The notes beneath the pieces were generated by a model, which searched no databases, had not been told where the DNA came from, and worked only from the letters and a program-made list of their open reading frames with translations. DNA of 64,000 nucleotides from Notamacropus eugenii (taxonomy: Eukaryota; Chordata; Mammalia; Diprotodontia; Macropodidae): positions 547,892,205 through 547,956,204 of the forward strand of contig NC_092872.1 in the NCBI RefSeq assembly GCF_028372415.1, in the 5' to 3' direction. A program made the position numbers and the translations under genes. Below, one piece after another: positions 44,226 through 56,580 of the stretch; the stretch's first letter is position 1; each line of letters opens with the position of its first letter.

Positions 44226-45617
44226 TTCCTTTGCTAGTCATTACTATCACCATCATTATTCTTAATGACAACAATAATCAATCATAACAAACCATACTGA
44301 CCCTGACATGTTTTCTAAATTGTAAAACAGAAATGTGTTGTTACTAGTGGGGTTTTGAAAATTTATAGCCTTGTATGAGTATCCTGCAGTTCAGGACCTA
44401 AATCATTCTACTAGTACTCGCCACCTCACAGGACTGCTTTTTTGAAGTATTAAAACTGTAGAGAAGTGCCAGTTCTCTGATGAATGCAGCTCCAACATGG
44501 TTCCAAAGGCCTGATGATGAAACATGCTTCTAGTATGCTAACAGAGGGGCTCAAAGTGAAGCATGAGATATACATTTGGATATGATCAGTTTGGTAATTT
44601 GTTTTGCTTGACTATGAACATTTGCTACAAAGGTTTCACTGTTGTTTTCTCCTATGTAAAGGGAGTGGGTAGGAAAGAAAATAAATGTTTGTTAACTGAA
44701 AAAAATTTAATTAAAAAAAAAAAACAGTTCTTGGTGATAACCTCTGTGAGCTTGAGTTTTCTCATGGGAAAAAATAGGGATAAAAAGATTTGGCTCACCT
44801 AGTTCACAGGGTTGTCGTAAGGAAGGGGTTCTGTAAATCATAAGAAGTACTAAAGAACCAGAACCAATTTTCTTTCATTTATAAAGGCAGGACCTCTTGG
44901 GAGAGTTTGAGTTTACAGGCTGGTGCAGAAGCCTCCCCTGAATCATCCAAACCTGTGTTAAACATCCCTCAGAGAGGCCCTACCCAGAATCCCATGCTTT
45001 TATACCACTGGAGTACCATTCATATGAGACATGCCAAGTGCTGAGAGCTTGGTTGTTCATTTTATAATCCACTCATCCTTACTGGAAACTAAATCACTGT
45101 CCTGAATGCACAGATCAACTTGCCTTCAAAATTCATTTGTCAGGTTTCTTTTCTTACCCAGCATGTTAAGAAGCCAGGACTGGATAGCCTCCCTCAGACA
45201 CCGTGTTTACAGAGAGGAAGGTACCAGATTAGTTAGGGTACAAAGCAAGGTACACAACTACTGGAAAATAATAGGTTGAGTGGATTTTCTTCTACCTTGG
45301 GAGATTAATGTTCTTCCATCTAGTTCCCATTAGTGTCCCAGACCGAAGAAAGCATAAGATTATAGAAACAAACTGTTTAGATTCAGGCTCTTCAAGTGTC
45401 TTTGCATTCTATTTTCACAGCTGACTCTCCGTTAATGAGAAGAAGCAGGAGGTACATAGAATTGCTGCATTAGAGTATTTTATATAGCTAGAAGGGACCT
45501 TCAATCTCATCTAATAAACTCCCCTTATTTTATGGGAGAGGGGCACGGAAGGGGGAACTAAAGCCCAGGGAAGTAGTCACTTGCCTAAGACTGCATAATT
45601 CATCTAGTCTTCTGACA

Positions 45618-45805
45618 GCTAGAATCATGGAAAGAATGTTGGATAGCGAGCCAGAAAATCCAGGTTCAAATCCGGTCTCTGCCACTTACTCCCTGTGTGA
45701 CCTTGGGCAAGTCACTTCTCTCTTGAGCTCAGATTTCCTATTCTGTAAAAGAGGGGGTTGAGCTACATGGTCTCTTAGGTCCAGTCTAGTTCTAAAATCT
45801 ATGAC
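45618..45805 (+). mobile_element. MIR SINE, sense
   Basis: CAGGTTCAAATCCGGTCTC, CACTTACTCCCTGTGTGACC, TTGGGCAAGTCACTTCTCTC and TTCCTATTCTGTAAAAGAGG are the MIR core and arms, well preserved. A second sense MIR-like copy lies at about 43095-43290. Confidence 0.8.
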
Positions 45806-46005
45806 CCAATGACTTCCAAATCCAGTCCTCTTACCCATATACAGAGTTATCTTTCAAAGAACAGATAAAAAGAACTCATCTAGTTACTCATTCAGAATAA
45901 CATGCATATTTTCAATTGCTCACACATTTATTTCTCTATAGCTCCAGTCCCAAACCAAGTGGAGAGAGGGCAGTAGAGCCAGGATAGAGGGATGCCTCAG
46001 ATTGG

Positions 46006-46254
46006 CTTGTTATTCAGTCTTTTCAGTTTTGTCTAACGCTTCATGACCCCATTTAGGGATTTTCTTGGCAAAGGTACTAGAGGGTTTGCCATTTATTTCT
46101 CTAGCTCATTTACAGATGAAGAAACTGAGGCAAAGAGAGTGACTTGCCCACAGTCACATAGCTAGTAAGTGTCTGAGGCCAGATTTGAATTCAGGAAGGT
46201 GAGCATTGCTGATTCCAGACCTGGCACTCTATCCATTATGTCACCGAGCTGCCC
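46006..46254 (-). mobile_element. Marsupial SINE, antisense, with target-site duplication
   Basis: The + strand shows TTCAGTCTTTTCAGTTTTG, CATGACCCCATTTAGGGAT, GAAACTGAGGCAAAGAGAG, GCTAGTAAGTGTCTGAGGCC and CACCGAGCTGCCC. TGCCTCAGATTGG (45993-46005) and TGCCTCAGACTGG (46255-46267) flank it with 12 of 13 matches, fixing both borders. Confidence 0.85.
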
Positions 46255-46529
46255 TGCCTCAGACTGGTAGCCTGGGCCGTTAAGATCTCATATCTTGAAC
46301 CAAGAATACTTTTGTCTATACAGATAGTGGTATAAAGGTGGCTATAGCTAATCTTTTGTGGTGGCTCTTTTTTTTTTTTTTAAACATTTTAAAATATCTG
46401 ATTTTAGGCTCTGTTCCTAAACATTTTCTCCCAAGGCATAAAAGATCATGGTCCAATGGAAAGAATACTGAATCTAAAATCAAAGGCCCTGAGTTTGAAT
46501 CCAATTTCTACAAGTAGCTATGACCATAG

Positions 46530-47815
46530 GCAAGTCATTTCTCAATGTGATTCTCCTTGATCCCTCTGCAACCTTCAACAACCTCTTCTTCTGGATACTC
46601 CCTCCTTTTTACGTTTTTGTGATGCTGTTCTCTCTTGGGTTTGTATTCTCATATCTAGTCTAAGCCTGTCCTTGGTCTCCTTTGCTGAATCTTTATCTAA
46701 GTCACACCCATCATTAGTAGGAATTCATCTAGATGCTATCTTGGGTCCTCTTCTCTTTTTCTCCTATACTATTCTTGTTTGGTGATTTCATCAGCTTCCA
46801 TTGGTTCAATTACCACCTCATAATTCCCAAGTCTATAGATCCAGCTCTAAGTTCTCTCCTGAGCTCCAGTCTTACATCACCAACTAACTTGCTCTTAAGC
46901 ATCTTTAACTGGATGTTCCACAGATGTCTCAAAGTCAACATGCCCCAAAGAGAATTCATTGCCTTTCCCTCTAAACCTTCCCCTCCCCCCAACTTCTCTA
47001 TTATTGTTGAGAGTAACAAACTTCCTAGTCACCTAGTCTTGAAACCTAGGTGTCATACTCGACTCTTCCCCAGAACCTGCCCCATATAACCAATCTGTTG
47101 CCAAGTCTCGTCTACCTTTTTCTACTTGCACAACATCTCTAGTATGTGTTCCCTTCTCTTTACTCGCAGAGGTGCCATCCTGTTAAGAGGATCTCACAGC
47201 TCCTCTGTTCACACCTAGACTATTGCAATAGCTTGTTGTGTGCTCTTCCTGTCTTCAGGTGCTAACCCATCTTCCACTTAATTGACAAGGGGATTTTCCT
47301 AATGTATAGGTCTGACCATTTCTTTGCTCTGCTTGATAAACTCCAGGGGCTCCATATTACCTCCGAAGAAATATAAAATACTCTGGCTTATAAAGCCCTT
47401 GACCCCCTTTCTACATTTGCTATCTTTTTACTCTTTACTTCTATGTACTCTATGATTCAGTGACCCTGACCTTCTTTCTACTCCTTGAACATGATCCCCC
47501 ATCTCCTTACTCCATACCTTCGACCACCTATGCGTGGAAGACTTACCTTCCTCATCTTTGTCTTTAGATTCCTTCAAGACTCAGCTCAAATATCAACTTC
47601 TGTAAGGAGGTCTCTCCAAGTCCCCCAACCTCCTACCACCCTAGTATCTTCCTTTGCAAGGACCTTTTATTTACACTGTAGACAATTTTTTCCCTTGCAT
47701 GTCCTCTGTACCATTAGAATGTGAGCTTCTTGAGAGTAAGGACTTGTTTTGTCTTTCTTTGTTATCCCCAATGCTTAGCATAGTAAATCCTTAATAAATG
47801 CCTACTGACTAAGTC
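46530..47815 (+). mobile_element. Longest L2 copy, about 1.3 kb, sense
   Basis: L2 landmarks run in order: TTGGGTCCTCTTCTCTTTT, GAGCTCCAGTCTTACATCAC, TGGATGTTCCACAGATGTC, CAAAGTCAACATGCCCCAAA, AGACTATTGCAATAGCTTG, TCTGACCATTTCTTTGCTC, ATAAAGCCCTTGACCC, TGTGAGCTTCTTGAGAG, GCTTAGCATAGTAAATCC and AATAAATGCCTACTGAC. It spans the end of the ORF2 region through the 3' tail. A 118-codon frame (46733-47089) is a chance remnant of this element. Confidence 0.85.
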
Positions 47816-47869
47816 TGGGACTCCATTTTCCTTATGAATGAATGAATGAGATTGATTTAATGAATAAAT

Positions 47870-48165
47870 GAAAAAGCATTTATTATGTGCAAAGCATTGG
47901 GCTAAGTCTTGGTGATACAATTAGAAAATCAAGACAGTCCCTGCTTTCAAGGACCTCACATTCTAATGAGGAGGCAACATGTATGGAAGGTGTTAGATGG
48001 AAGTCAAATGGAAAAAATTCCATGGTCCCAGGGGTACAGTGGCAAAGTAGATGGTAACGCTACTTCTATACTATCATTTTCATTGATAATATCCTATCAA
48101 CTTCTTATGCTGAACCATTTGACAGTACTAAGGGCTTTGTCAGCAAGAATTTTCAGTAGCTGTGG
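47870..48165 (-). mobile_element. Antisense L2 3'-end fragment
   Basis: AAAAGCATTTATTATGTGC, AAAGCATTGGGCTAAG, CAGTCCCTGCTTTCAAGGAC and CTCACATTCTAATGAGGAGG are the reverse of an L2 3' end. It lies head-to-head with the sense copy that ends at 47815. Confidence 0.7.
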
Positions 48166-48169
48166 CTAC

Positions 48170-48860
48170 AGCACCCACAGAAGCAGTTGCCAGGCAGCAT
48201 CTCCATGGAGGTTGCTTCCCCAGATGATGGCTGTGGGGGCTGGGCTAGAATTAGTGCCATTGCCAAGGTTTTTAGGTTCAGGGTCCTCATACTGGGCTAT
48301 CTTCATTTAGGTTTGAAGGGAGGTGAAGATTATAGAACTGGTGGCATTTGATCTGCCTGGCAAATGTCACCTCCTGTCTCTCTCTTAGGATGCCTTGATG
48401 TTTTAGCTAGGTTGGATTGTCTGCCCCAAGGTGGCAGCTGGTCAGCAGTTGGCAGAGATGGTTGGCCCCTTTCCCCAGGAGTCAATTCCTCAGATAATGA
48501 CTATGGTGGCTGGGCCAGGGTGGAACTACAACTACAAAGGCTCTTAGACATGGGTTTTTGGTAGTGGTTGGTCAGTAGTTGCTACTGATGATGAGGAATC
48601 ATGTCTCCCCAGTGATTGTGCCCTCAGTGATGGTTATGGGCAGCGGAGGGAAAGAGCAAGATTATAAGCACAGTTGATGGTGCGGGTAAGGGGGTACTGC
48701 AATTTCCAAAACTCATGAGTTCAGGGTTGTTTGCTAACCCTATTGGGGTCTGAGGGGAGATGGTTAGGATTTGATTTGCTGGCCATATGCTGCCTCCTGT
48801 CTACTTCTCAGGGCTCTTTCATGTGTCAGCTAAGCTGACTTGCCTGCTCTGGGGGTTTCA
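48170..48860. repeat. Degenerate locally repeated sequence, unidentified
   Basis: Related blocks recur: AGCAGTTGCC (about 48181), CAGCAGTTGGC (about 48442) and TCAGTAGTTGC (about 48570); GATGATGGCTGTGGGGG (48222), GATAATGACTATGGTGGC (48494) and GTGATGGTTATGGGC (48629); CACCTCCTGTCTCTCTC (48368) and TGCCTCCTGTCTACTTC (48790). Spacing is uneven and divergence high. No family is recognised. Confidence 0.6.
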
Positions 48861-48901
48861 GGTTTACTCCTTTGGAAAATGGGTGGGTTCGGACTAGTTC
48901 A

Positions 48902-49066
48902 AGGGTCCTTAACCTACACAGGTGAAACCTATGAACATCTTTTCTGAATAACGTTTCTAAATGCATAAAACAATATACATAGAATTATAAATGGAACTAA
49001 TTATGCTGAAATACAGTTACCTAAAAAAAAAAAGTTCTGGACCCCAGGTTGATAAATTCCTGTACT
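48902..49066. mobile_element. hAT-type MITE
   Basis: The left end AAGGGTCCTTAACCTAC and right end GGACCCCAGGTTGATAAATTC flank an interior with TTCTAAATGCATAAAACAAT and ATGCTGAAATACAGTTACC, matching the copy at 35338. Confidence 0.65.
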
Positions 49067-49189
49067 AGCTGATCTCTCTGAATCCTAGCTTTAGATATTA
49101 TCACTATTATATAAAACCTATCATACAAAGGGTGGACATAAAAATATCATGGACTCAACTGAATAATGCTGGAGCTCCTACCATGTAAT

Positions 49190-49455
49190 CAGTACTATAC
49201 TCATGGCTTTTTTTCATGTACTGTTTTGATCTCAAATGCCCTGTTTCAACCCTGATCCATCTACCTAGATGTAATCTCTCTCACTTTACATGCTACATCT
49301 ATATTGCTACTATGGCTTTCATATCATGCCTTGAATTATAGCTGCATCTTACTCATAACTTGAAAGGCGATTTTCCTGAGGGCAGGGATTGTGTTGTATT
49401 CATCACTGTATTCCCCATAATGCCCAGTGGCTGATAAACCTCCTTCAGTTTACAT
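49190..49455 (+). mobile_element. L2 3' end, sense
   Basis: GATTTTCCTGAGGGCAGGG, ATTGTGTTGTATTCATCACT and GTATTCCCCATAATGCCCAG fit the L2 3' end. Confidence 0.65.
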
Positions 49456-49496
49456 TTGAGGACAGCAAACCCATTATGAACCACGTGACATGATGT

Positions 49497-49620
49497 GATG
49501 TATGTATATGTATATAAGTATATATGTATGTATGTATGTATCTATCCATCCATTCATCTATCTCTCTCTCTCTATATATATATAGATAGATAGATAGATA
49601 GATAGATATTGATATAGATC
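49497..49620. repeat. TATG / TATC / GATA tetranucleotide array
   Basis: TATG units, then CATC/CATT, CT and AT dinucleotides, then GATA x6 and related units: a compound microsatellite between two L2 fragments. Confidence 0.9.
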
Positions 49621-49639
49621 TGCCCCTTCTATCTAGGAT

Positions 49640-50225
49640 GTAATTAAGACATACTGGCCACTAGCAGTTTCTCATCTCTCCATCTCTCCATGCGCTGGCT
49701 TTCTCCCAATGCCTGGAATGCTCTCCCTCCTTACCTCTCCCTCTTACAATGCTGTGTTGTTCAATGTTCAGTCATTTCAATCATGCACAACTCTCCATGA
49801 CTCCATTTGAGATTTTTTTGGCAGAGATGGTAGAGTGATTTGTCATTTATTTCTCCAGCTCATTTTGCAGATGAGGAAACAGGCAAATAGGGTGAAGTGA
49901 CTTGCCCAGGGTCCCACAGCTAGTAAGTATCTGAGGTCAGATTTCAACTCAGAAAGATGAGCCCAGTACCCCATCTACTGCACCACTTCACTGCCTACAA
50001 TAACGTGTAGTGTTTCCTTAAAGACTGCTCCAGTGCTCCACCTTCTATATGAAGCCTTCCCTGATCAAACTACCTTGTTTTCATTTTGTATCTATTTTGC
50101 ATAAGCAGGTATCTGTGCCTGTCATTTTCCCCATTAGATTGTGAGTGCTTTGAAGGCAGTGACTTTTGTCCCCAACACCAAGCACGTTGCCTGGTACGTA
50201 GCAAGCATTTAACAAATGCTTATGG
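49640..50225 (+). mobile_element. L2 3' end split by an antisense SINE
   Basis: L2 parts: CAATGCCTGGAATGCTCTCC before the insertion, and GAAGCCTTCCCTGATCAAAC, TTAGATTGTGAGTGCTTTG, GTAGCAAGCATTTAACAAAT after it. The SINE occupies 49757-49996. Confidence 0.8.
49757..49996 (-). mobile_element. Marsupial SINE, antisense, inside L2
   Basis: TTCAATGTTCAGTCATTTC, CTCCATGACTCCATTTGAG, AGATGAGGAAACAGGCAAAT, GACTTGCCCAGGGTCCCAC and CTACTGCACCACTTCACTGC occur on the + strand. Flanks TACAATGCTGTG and TACAATAACGTG suggest an eroded target-site duplication. Confidence 0.8.
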
Positions 50226-50830
50226 TGGAATGGGCTAACTGATGACAGCTATCATTTATATAGAGCTTGCCAAGTGTCAGGCACTGGGCTAAGTGCTTTA
50301 CAATGATCTCATTTGATCCTCACAGCTACCCTGGGTGGTAGGTGCTATTAGTATCCCAATTTTATAGATGAGAAAACAGAGGCAAACAAAGGTTGTGTCT
50401 TGCCCAGAGTCATACAGATATTAAGTGTCTAAAGCAGGATCTGAACTCAAATCTTCCTAACTCCAAGTCTAGCACCCTTTCCACTCTGCCCTAAATATGC
50501 TATGAATTCTCCATCATATCTCTTCAAGTGAAACTGGATCATCAATCACCTGCCAAAAATTCAGTAGTTTGATTCTAGCTCTGGTATGGGTTGGACTAGA
50601 CAACTAAGTTCCTGTCCAACTCTAAGATTCTATGATTTTATTGTGGAGTAAGATTGGGTTGAACATTGTAGATGCTATATTGAAGATGTTAGGTTCCACA
50701 GCAGCCTAGCACCTCAGATTTAAGTCTCATACAGTCCAGAATACTAAGCACATCTATAGAATAGTGGAGCTGGTTGTTGGTGTCACTTGCTTCAAAAGTT
50801 ATGGCTTATTTGTTCATTCCCACAACAAGA
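50225..50830. other. MIR-like and unrecognised sequence
   Basis: About 50255-50500 is an antisense MIR-type copy (ATAGAGCTTGCCAAGTGTCA, TAGATGAGAAAACAGAGGC, AAGCAGGATCTGAACTC). About 50500-50830 holds a sense MIR fragment and nothing else recognised. Confidence 0.55.
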
Positions 50831-51051
50831 CAGCTAGGAGGTACATAAAGCCCTCAACCTGAGTTCATGGAGACCTGAATTCACCTTGCCTCAAACACTG
50901 GCTGGAGGACCCTGGGCAAGCTATTTAACCTCTCTGCCTCAGTTTCTGCATCTTTAAAACCTTCCAAGGTTGCTGTGAGGATAAAATGAGATAATGTTTG
51001 TAAAGTGCTTTGCAAACATTAAAATACAATATACATTCAAGCTATTAACAT
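50831..51051 (+). mobile_element. tRNA-headed SINE with MIR/L2-like tail
   Basis: CAGCTAGGAGGTACATAAAG, GACCCTGGGCAAGCTATTTA, GTTGCTGTGAGGATAAAATG and TAAAGTGCTTTGCAAACAT occur in order. Confidence 0.75.
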
Positions 51052-51800
51052 TCAATCCACAAGCATTTACTAAGTGTTTACTATGCACTGGACACAGGAT
51101 AAAGTGAAGTGAACAGATATTGCCTATAAGAAGTTTATGTGTTATCTAGGGACACAACATATATAGAGAGAGGTTTATACAAAATAGATAAAGGGAGATT
51201 TCACAGAGGAGGCCACTTAGTAATGGAAGGATCAAGAAAAGCTTCATGGAGAAGGCAGCATTTGAGTGATACCAGGAAGAAAATTAGGACTTTTAAGAGG
51301 TTCAGGTGAGGAGGGAAAAGCATCTGAGGCAGGAAGGACAGCTACTGCAAAGGTACAAAGATGGGCAGGAAACTGGGCGTAGACTAGGAGAGCTGGATTA
51401 CATAGTCTATGGAGGGAAATGATGTGTAAGATCACTTGGGCAAAGCAGAAGGGGGCCAAGTCATGAAGAGATTTAAATGCCAAACACAGGAAGCTGTTAT
51501 TTATTGTAAGCAACAGTAAAAAGGCCAGTTTGAGTAGACCAAAGGGAACATGGAGGGAAATTTGGTAATAGGTAATGAGGCTGGAAAGGTAGATTGAGGC
51601 AAGGCTGTGCAGGGCTTTAAATAACATATGTAAGATTAGAGTTTATTGAGAAAGGCAGGGATATGATCAGGATTGCACTTTAGAAAAATAATACTGGCAA
51701 AAGTATAAAGGATGGATTGCAGTGGGAAGGGACTTGAGGTAAGGAGACCAACTGGGAATGCAGGCAAAAGTGATAAAGACCAGTTGGGTGAATAGAGAGA
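51052..51800 (-). mobile_element. L2, antisense, about 0.75 kb
   Basis: CACAAGCATTTACTAAGTG, AGCTTCATGGAGAAGGCAGC, AAGTCATGAAGAGATTTAAA, GGCTGTGCAGGGCTTTAAAT, CAGGATTGCACTTTAG and GGGACTTGAGGTAAGGAGAC are L2 in reverse. A 127-codon minus-strand frame (51244-51627) crosses it and is a LINE remnant, not a host gene. Confidence 0.75.
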
Positions 51801-52174
51801 GAAGGGGAAAGATACGAAAGATGTTGCTTAATGAACAAATGCCCACTACGCATACTTTGACACTAGTTTAGATGGCATGACTAAACAAGTTTCCAAGGTT
51901 AGATAATACAAGAGTTCAGTAAACATAAAAGAAGCAATATAAAGGATGTCAAAAGAAGCACACACTAGGCAGAGGCAATGAATGGTAGGAGAATGGACTG
52001 GGGGATCACAGAAGGCTTCATGGAGAATGTGTAACTGAACTCACACCTTGAGGAGAAATAGCATTAAGGTCATAGGAGTGTGAACTGGAAGGCAACTTCA
52101 GTATCAAGCCAAACACTCTTAGTTTAGGTGGGGAAATGGAAGTTCAGAGAGGATGCATGGCTTAATTTGACTCT

Positions 52175-53225
52175 TCCCTACTCTGGCCCCTAAGAGCCAA
52201 TAGCCAATTAGTTGCCAAATCTTATTCATTCTAGCTTTATAACATCTCTTGTATCCACCCATGTAGTTCAGGCCCTCATTACCTCTTGTCTAATCTATTT
52301 CAAAAGCCTTCTAATTTAGCTCCCTGCTTCTAGTCTCTCTCCTCTTTAATTCAACTTTCATGTAGGTGCCAAAATGATCTTTCTTGGGCATCTCTCTCTT
52401 CTAATAAAAAAAAAAATCTTACATGGCTCCCTTTTGTTTCTAGGACAAAATATTAAACTCAGCCTACTATTCAAAGTCCTCCACAGTTCTACCACCTTTC
52501 CAGTCATTTCAAATTACTCCCATTCATGTACTCTATGTTAAAGTCAAACTGATGCTCTAGATCAGGTGTGGGGAATCTGTGGCCTTGAGACCACATGTGG
52601 CCCTCTAGGTCCTTAAGGCAACCCTTTAAATCTAGATTCCCTGTTACCTCTAAAAAAGTTCTAATTTCCTTCCCGGCATCAGTTAAATGTTACCTTCTCC
52701 ACGAGGCTTTTTCTGATCCCTCCCTAAGTCACCTCTGCAAAATCTTCCTATATCTTTTTGTATATGCCTCTCTGTATGTGTATATATGTATATGTACATG
52801 TGTTATATCCCTTGATAAGTTACAAACTTCTTGTAAGTAATATCTGTTCACTTTATCCTGTGTCTAGTACCCCTGTTCTAAACAGTACCTAAATTTTCCA
52901 TGGTCCATCTCCCATCTCTATGCATTTGCATAGGCTATCTTATGCCTGAAATATTTTTTACCTTCACCTCTTAGAATTCTTAGCATCTTTCAAGGCTTGG
53001 CTTAAGAGCTGCCTCCTCTGAGAAGCCCTTCTGGATCACCCCAGATACCAGTATTCTCTCCTACCTCAAAGTAACCTTGTATTTACTTATCTGTGTACTT
53101 GTCTTAGTCCCCCTTTCTGCCCATCACTCCAAGATTCGTGATGCCAAAGACTGTTTTTGTTTTGTATTCTCAGTGCCTAGCATAGTCCCTTTCAGGTAGT
53201 AGACACTTAATCCTATTTGTGGCAC
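52175..53225 (+). mobile_element. Two adjacent L2 3' ends with a DNA-transposon fragment
   Basis: The first L2 runs from GCCAATTAGTTGCCAAATC through TCAGGCCCTCATTACCTC, CAAAATGATCTTTCTTGGGC and AAAGTCCTCCACAGTTCTAC to about 52560, and resumes at about 52660-52870. The second 3' end (about 52905-53225) has GCCTCCTCTGAGAAGCCCTT and GCCTAGCATAGTCCC. A piece at about 52562-52650 (GTGTGGGGAATCTGTGGCC, ACATGTGGCCCTCTAGGTCC) looks like the end of a hAT-type element inserted in the first. Confidence 0.65.
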
Positions 53226-53339
53226 TCAATTTCATTGTTCAAGATCACACAGAATAAATAAATTACAAATAGCAGAACTCTGATTCAAACCCAAGTGTTC
53301 TTAATTTAAATCAAATGGTCTTCCCACTATATTGACATT

Positions 53340-53665
53340 GTAGAAAGTCATGGTCAGGGTGTTCCAGGAAAGAAAAATAGCATGAGAATGGAGAGAATAG
53401 GTCAATCCAGCTGGAGCTAAGGGAAGAACAAAGAAGTATTCAAAGATAGAGCTGAAAAGGTAGACTCGGTCTAGATAAGAGAAGGCTTTGAACGCCACAC
53501 TAAGAAATCTGTACATTATCTCACAGATAATCCAGAGCCACTGAAGACTCTTGAGCAGTGAAATGTCATCATAAAATTCAAAATAAAATAAAATCAAAAA
53601 ATCACCAAAACACTGTTTTAGAAAGATCAGTCTGGCAAGTGATGAGCAGGATGGATTACGTAGGG
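53340..53665 (-). mobile_element. L2 fragment, antisense
   Basis: AGAAGGCTTTGAACGCCACA, CAGAGCCACTGAAGACTC, TTGAGCAGTGAAATGTCATC and AGAAAGATCAGTCTGGC are reversed L2 landmarks. Confidence 0.65.
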
Positions 53666-55869
53666 GTTTCTAAACTTCAGAGTTGTTGATATTTTCACTT
53701 TGAAAAGTAAAGTGTTCTCTACTAGACAAAAGCAGGCAAGCAGGGGATTCTCTCACTTCTATGTACCATTTATTGGTTGTGTGGCCTTGGGAAGATCACT
53801 TTGCTCCTCTGGGCTTTATTGGCCTTATCTTTAACTGGTAATAATAATACTTTGCTATTAATGGAGACCCTGTGTGCCAAATAAACTGACCCAAAGGCAA
53901 TGGGTGGGACTGGATGATGTCTCATTGGTTCTTCCAGATCTAAGTTCCACAATTAGTGGCATGGACTCCATGATGGATTTTACTGCTGGTTTTTCAGACT
54001 GAATTAATTTTAGAATTAACTCCTAAGCTACACTGAAATCTCCTCACCAGGGCAGCTTTGTGAGACAGATGACCTACTCTAATTTTTATGGGACCATTAA
54101 AGGAATCCATGAATGCCAAATAAACTAGACAGCTTCCCATTCACTCCCAATCACCCATAGGGAACAGCCGGCATGCATTTAACAAAAGGCCTGGATGAAA
54201 TATTTAATAATAAGTATCTCATTTTCAATCTCTCCTGGAGTTTCTCAGACATGAGTCAGACAACCTTGCCAAGAGAAAAGATAGTGAGAGACACAAGATG
54301 GGGGCCTTTCACCATTCCCTCTGTCATTCATTAATTAAAACAAGCTAATGAACAAAAACTGGGTTGAACCTTCAACTTTCTCAACTTACTGGTGGAATTT
54401 GACTCCAGACAGCAAGTATTTCTGCAATAAAGAAAAACTGCAGCTCAATTTATCAAAGAAATTATTGCCCTAATATAGTCATTATAAGTAAATTACAAAT
54501 TTCTACTTCCCAGAATGTATTACTTTCATCTCTGAGAAAGACAGCACCCTGAGGAAAAAGGCTGTTAGTGGGGGAGAGGAGAAGGGATAGGAGACACGCT
54601 ATTTAAAGCAAAATCCATATTATAATTTGCTTTAAAACCTTTATTGAAAAACTAGAAAGGTCCTTAGAGTATAGAATGTCAGAGCTTGAAGGGGCATTAG
54701 AAAACAGAACAATGACTATTAGATGTATAAGAGACCTTGCAGGGGAACCTGCAGCCTCTAGGCTTAGAACATAGACAAATGAATGTCAATGTGGGAAGGA
54801 ACTTTAGAGATCACCTAGTTCAACCTTTCTTTTTTTAAACAGATGCTTAAAACAGATGTAGTCATACAGCTAGTTTAGGAGTAGTACTGGGACTAGAACC
54901 CAGGTCTCAACTCCCAGTCTATTCAAATACACTCCAAATCAATGTAAACTGATTATAAACTTATAAATAATTTATTTCTGAGAGGAAAAACACATGTTTA
55001 GATGCAATTTAAGAAAATTTAGAAACACAATAAAAAGCAGTAATTCGCATTTATGTAGAAAACGATCATTTCCAAATCACTTTATGACAACCCTATAAAT
55101 CAGATAATCCAAGAAATATCTCCCATCTTTCAGATGAGAACACTGAGGATCAGAAAGATTAAGTAACTTACTATGGGTCATACAGCTAGTAAATATGAGA
55201 CAGAACCTTGCGCTCAGTTCTTGTGAGTTCAAGACCAGGGCCTTCACCAATATGCCAAGTAGTTTTCATATCTTAGATGTCCCTCTTTGTTTCTCAGCTA
55301 TTGTTGAACTATAATGATAAATATAATTTAGAGAACCCTACTCAAAAACAAAGTCAAAATTTTGTGTCACCTCAAAATTAAAGCCTAACACCCACCTCCT
55401 AACTATAATTCAACAGGCCTCCCGCTTCTCTGATTTTGAAGGTCTTGCAGAACAAAGTGCTCAAATAGCCTGTTAATCACAACATAAAGCCTTGCTGATG
55501 GCTCCAATTGATATTTCATTCCCTTGCTCTAAAATGCTGTCATCAAATCCATTTTTCAGCAGCTTGATGACCACTCCAGACTTAGAAACACTGAGGAAAG
55601 AGAGATGGGAGGGGATGGAGGGAGGGAGGTGTTGATGAAAGACTTGAAAAAGGAGAATGACTTCAACAGAAATTGGTTATCCATCCTAAAATGTCCATGT
55701 CGGGGGAGTGGGGCAGCAGAGGGAAAAAAGACTAGTTCCAATTGTATCTAGATCTCAGTATCACAAAGGGAACAAAAAACACATACACAAGAAGAAAGAA
55801 GAGGAATTCAGAAAACAAGGGATTCAGGATATTTCTTCCTTGTAATCAGGCCTGTATTTTCCTTTCTTA
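53666..55869. other. Intronic block, few repeats
   Basis: MIR/THER1-like fragments lie at about 53745-53960 (sense), 54660-54935 (antisense) and 55040-55255 (antisense). About 53960-54640 and 55260-55870 show no recognised repeat and no gene. Confidence 0.5.
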
Positions 55870-56580
55870 AAAAATGTTTTGTTGATACTCTTTTTTTCCT
55901 ACATTATAATCATCACCTGTTAATGCTCCCTCCTCCTCCTCCTCCTTGCCCTGCCCCCAACACGCACGCATGCACGCTGGCAGGCACACCATATAATGGC
56001 TCTCTATTGTAACAAGTACAGTCAAACAAAAGAAATCAATATACTGACCACATCTGAAAATATATGCCTTGCTGCTTACCTCTAGTCTACTCCTAAGAGA
56101 CAGAGTAGGATGCTTTTGTATCAGTCCTTTTTTCCCCCACCATTGATCTTCTAAGGTTATAACTAGGCCCTGTATTGAATGGAGTTCTGAAATCTTTCAA
56201 TGCTGTTTTCCTTTGCATTGTTGTGGTCACTGTGTAAATTATTCTCCTGGTACTGCGTACTGTGCTCTGCATTAGTTGATACAAGCCTTCCTAAGTTTCT
56301 CTGATTTCTTCATTGTCACAATTTCTTATGGTGCAATATTATTCCATTATATTCACAGACTACAATTTATTTAGCTATTCCTCAATTGACAGGAAGATAT
56401 TTTGTTTCCAGTTCTTTGCTAGTCTAAAATTTCTGTACACATATGGGTCCTTTCCATTGGCTTTTGATCTCCTTGGACATCTCTAGTAGTGGAATAGCTG
56501 GATCAAAGACTAAGCATGGTTTAGTGCTTTTGGGGGGAAGGGATATGATTCCACATTGTCACAACTGTTGGACCTACCTA
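55870..56580 (-). mobile_element. LINE 3'-region repeat, probably L1-type, antisense
   Basis: The + strand has TTATTCTCCTGGTACTGCG, CATTAGTTGATACAAGCC, ATTATTCCATTATATTCAC, GCTATTCCTCAATTGACAG, CATATGGGTCCTTTCC and GGAATAGCTGGATCAAAGAC. The order parallels reversed L1 sequence and overlaps the family at 40745. It is strongly decayed. Confidence 0.5.

Noticed and set aside
46733-47089. 118-codon frame
   Set aside because: It lies wholly in the sense L2 copy; the DNA matches the L2 landmark order.
51244-51627. 127-codon minus-strand frame with LFKALHSLA-type sequence
   Set aside because: This is the reading of an antisense L2, not a host gene.
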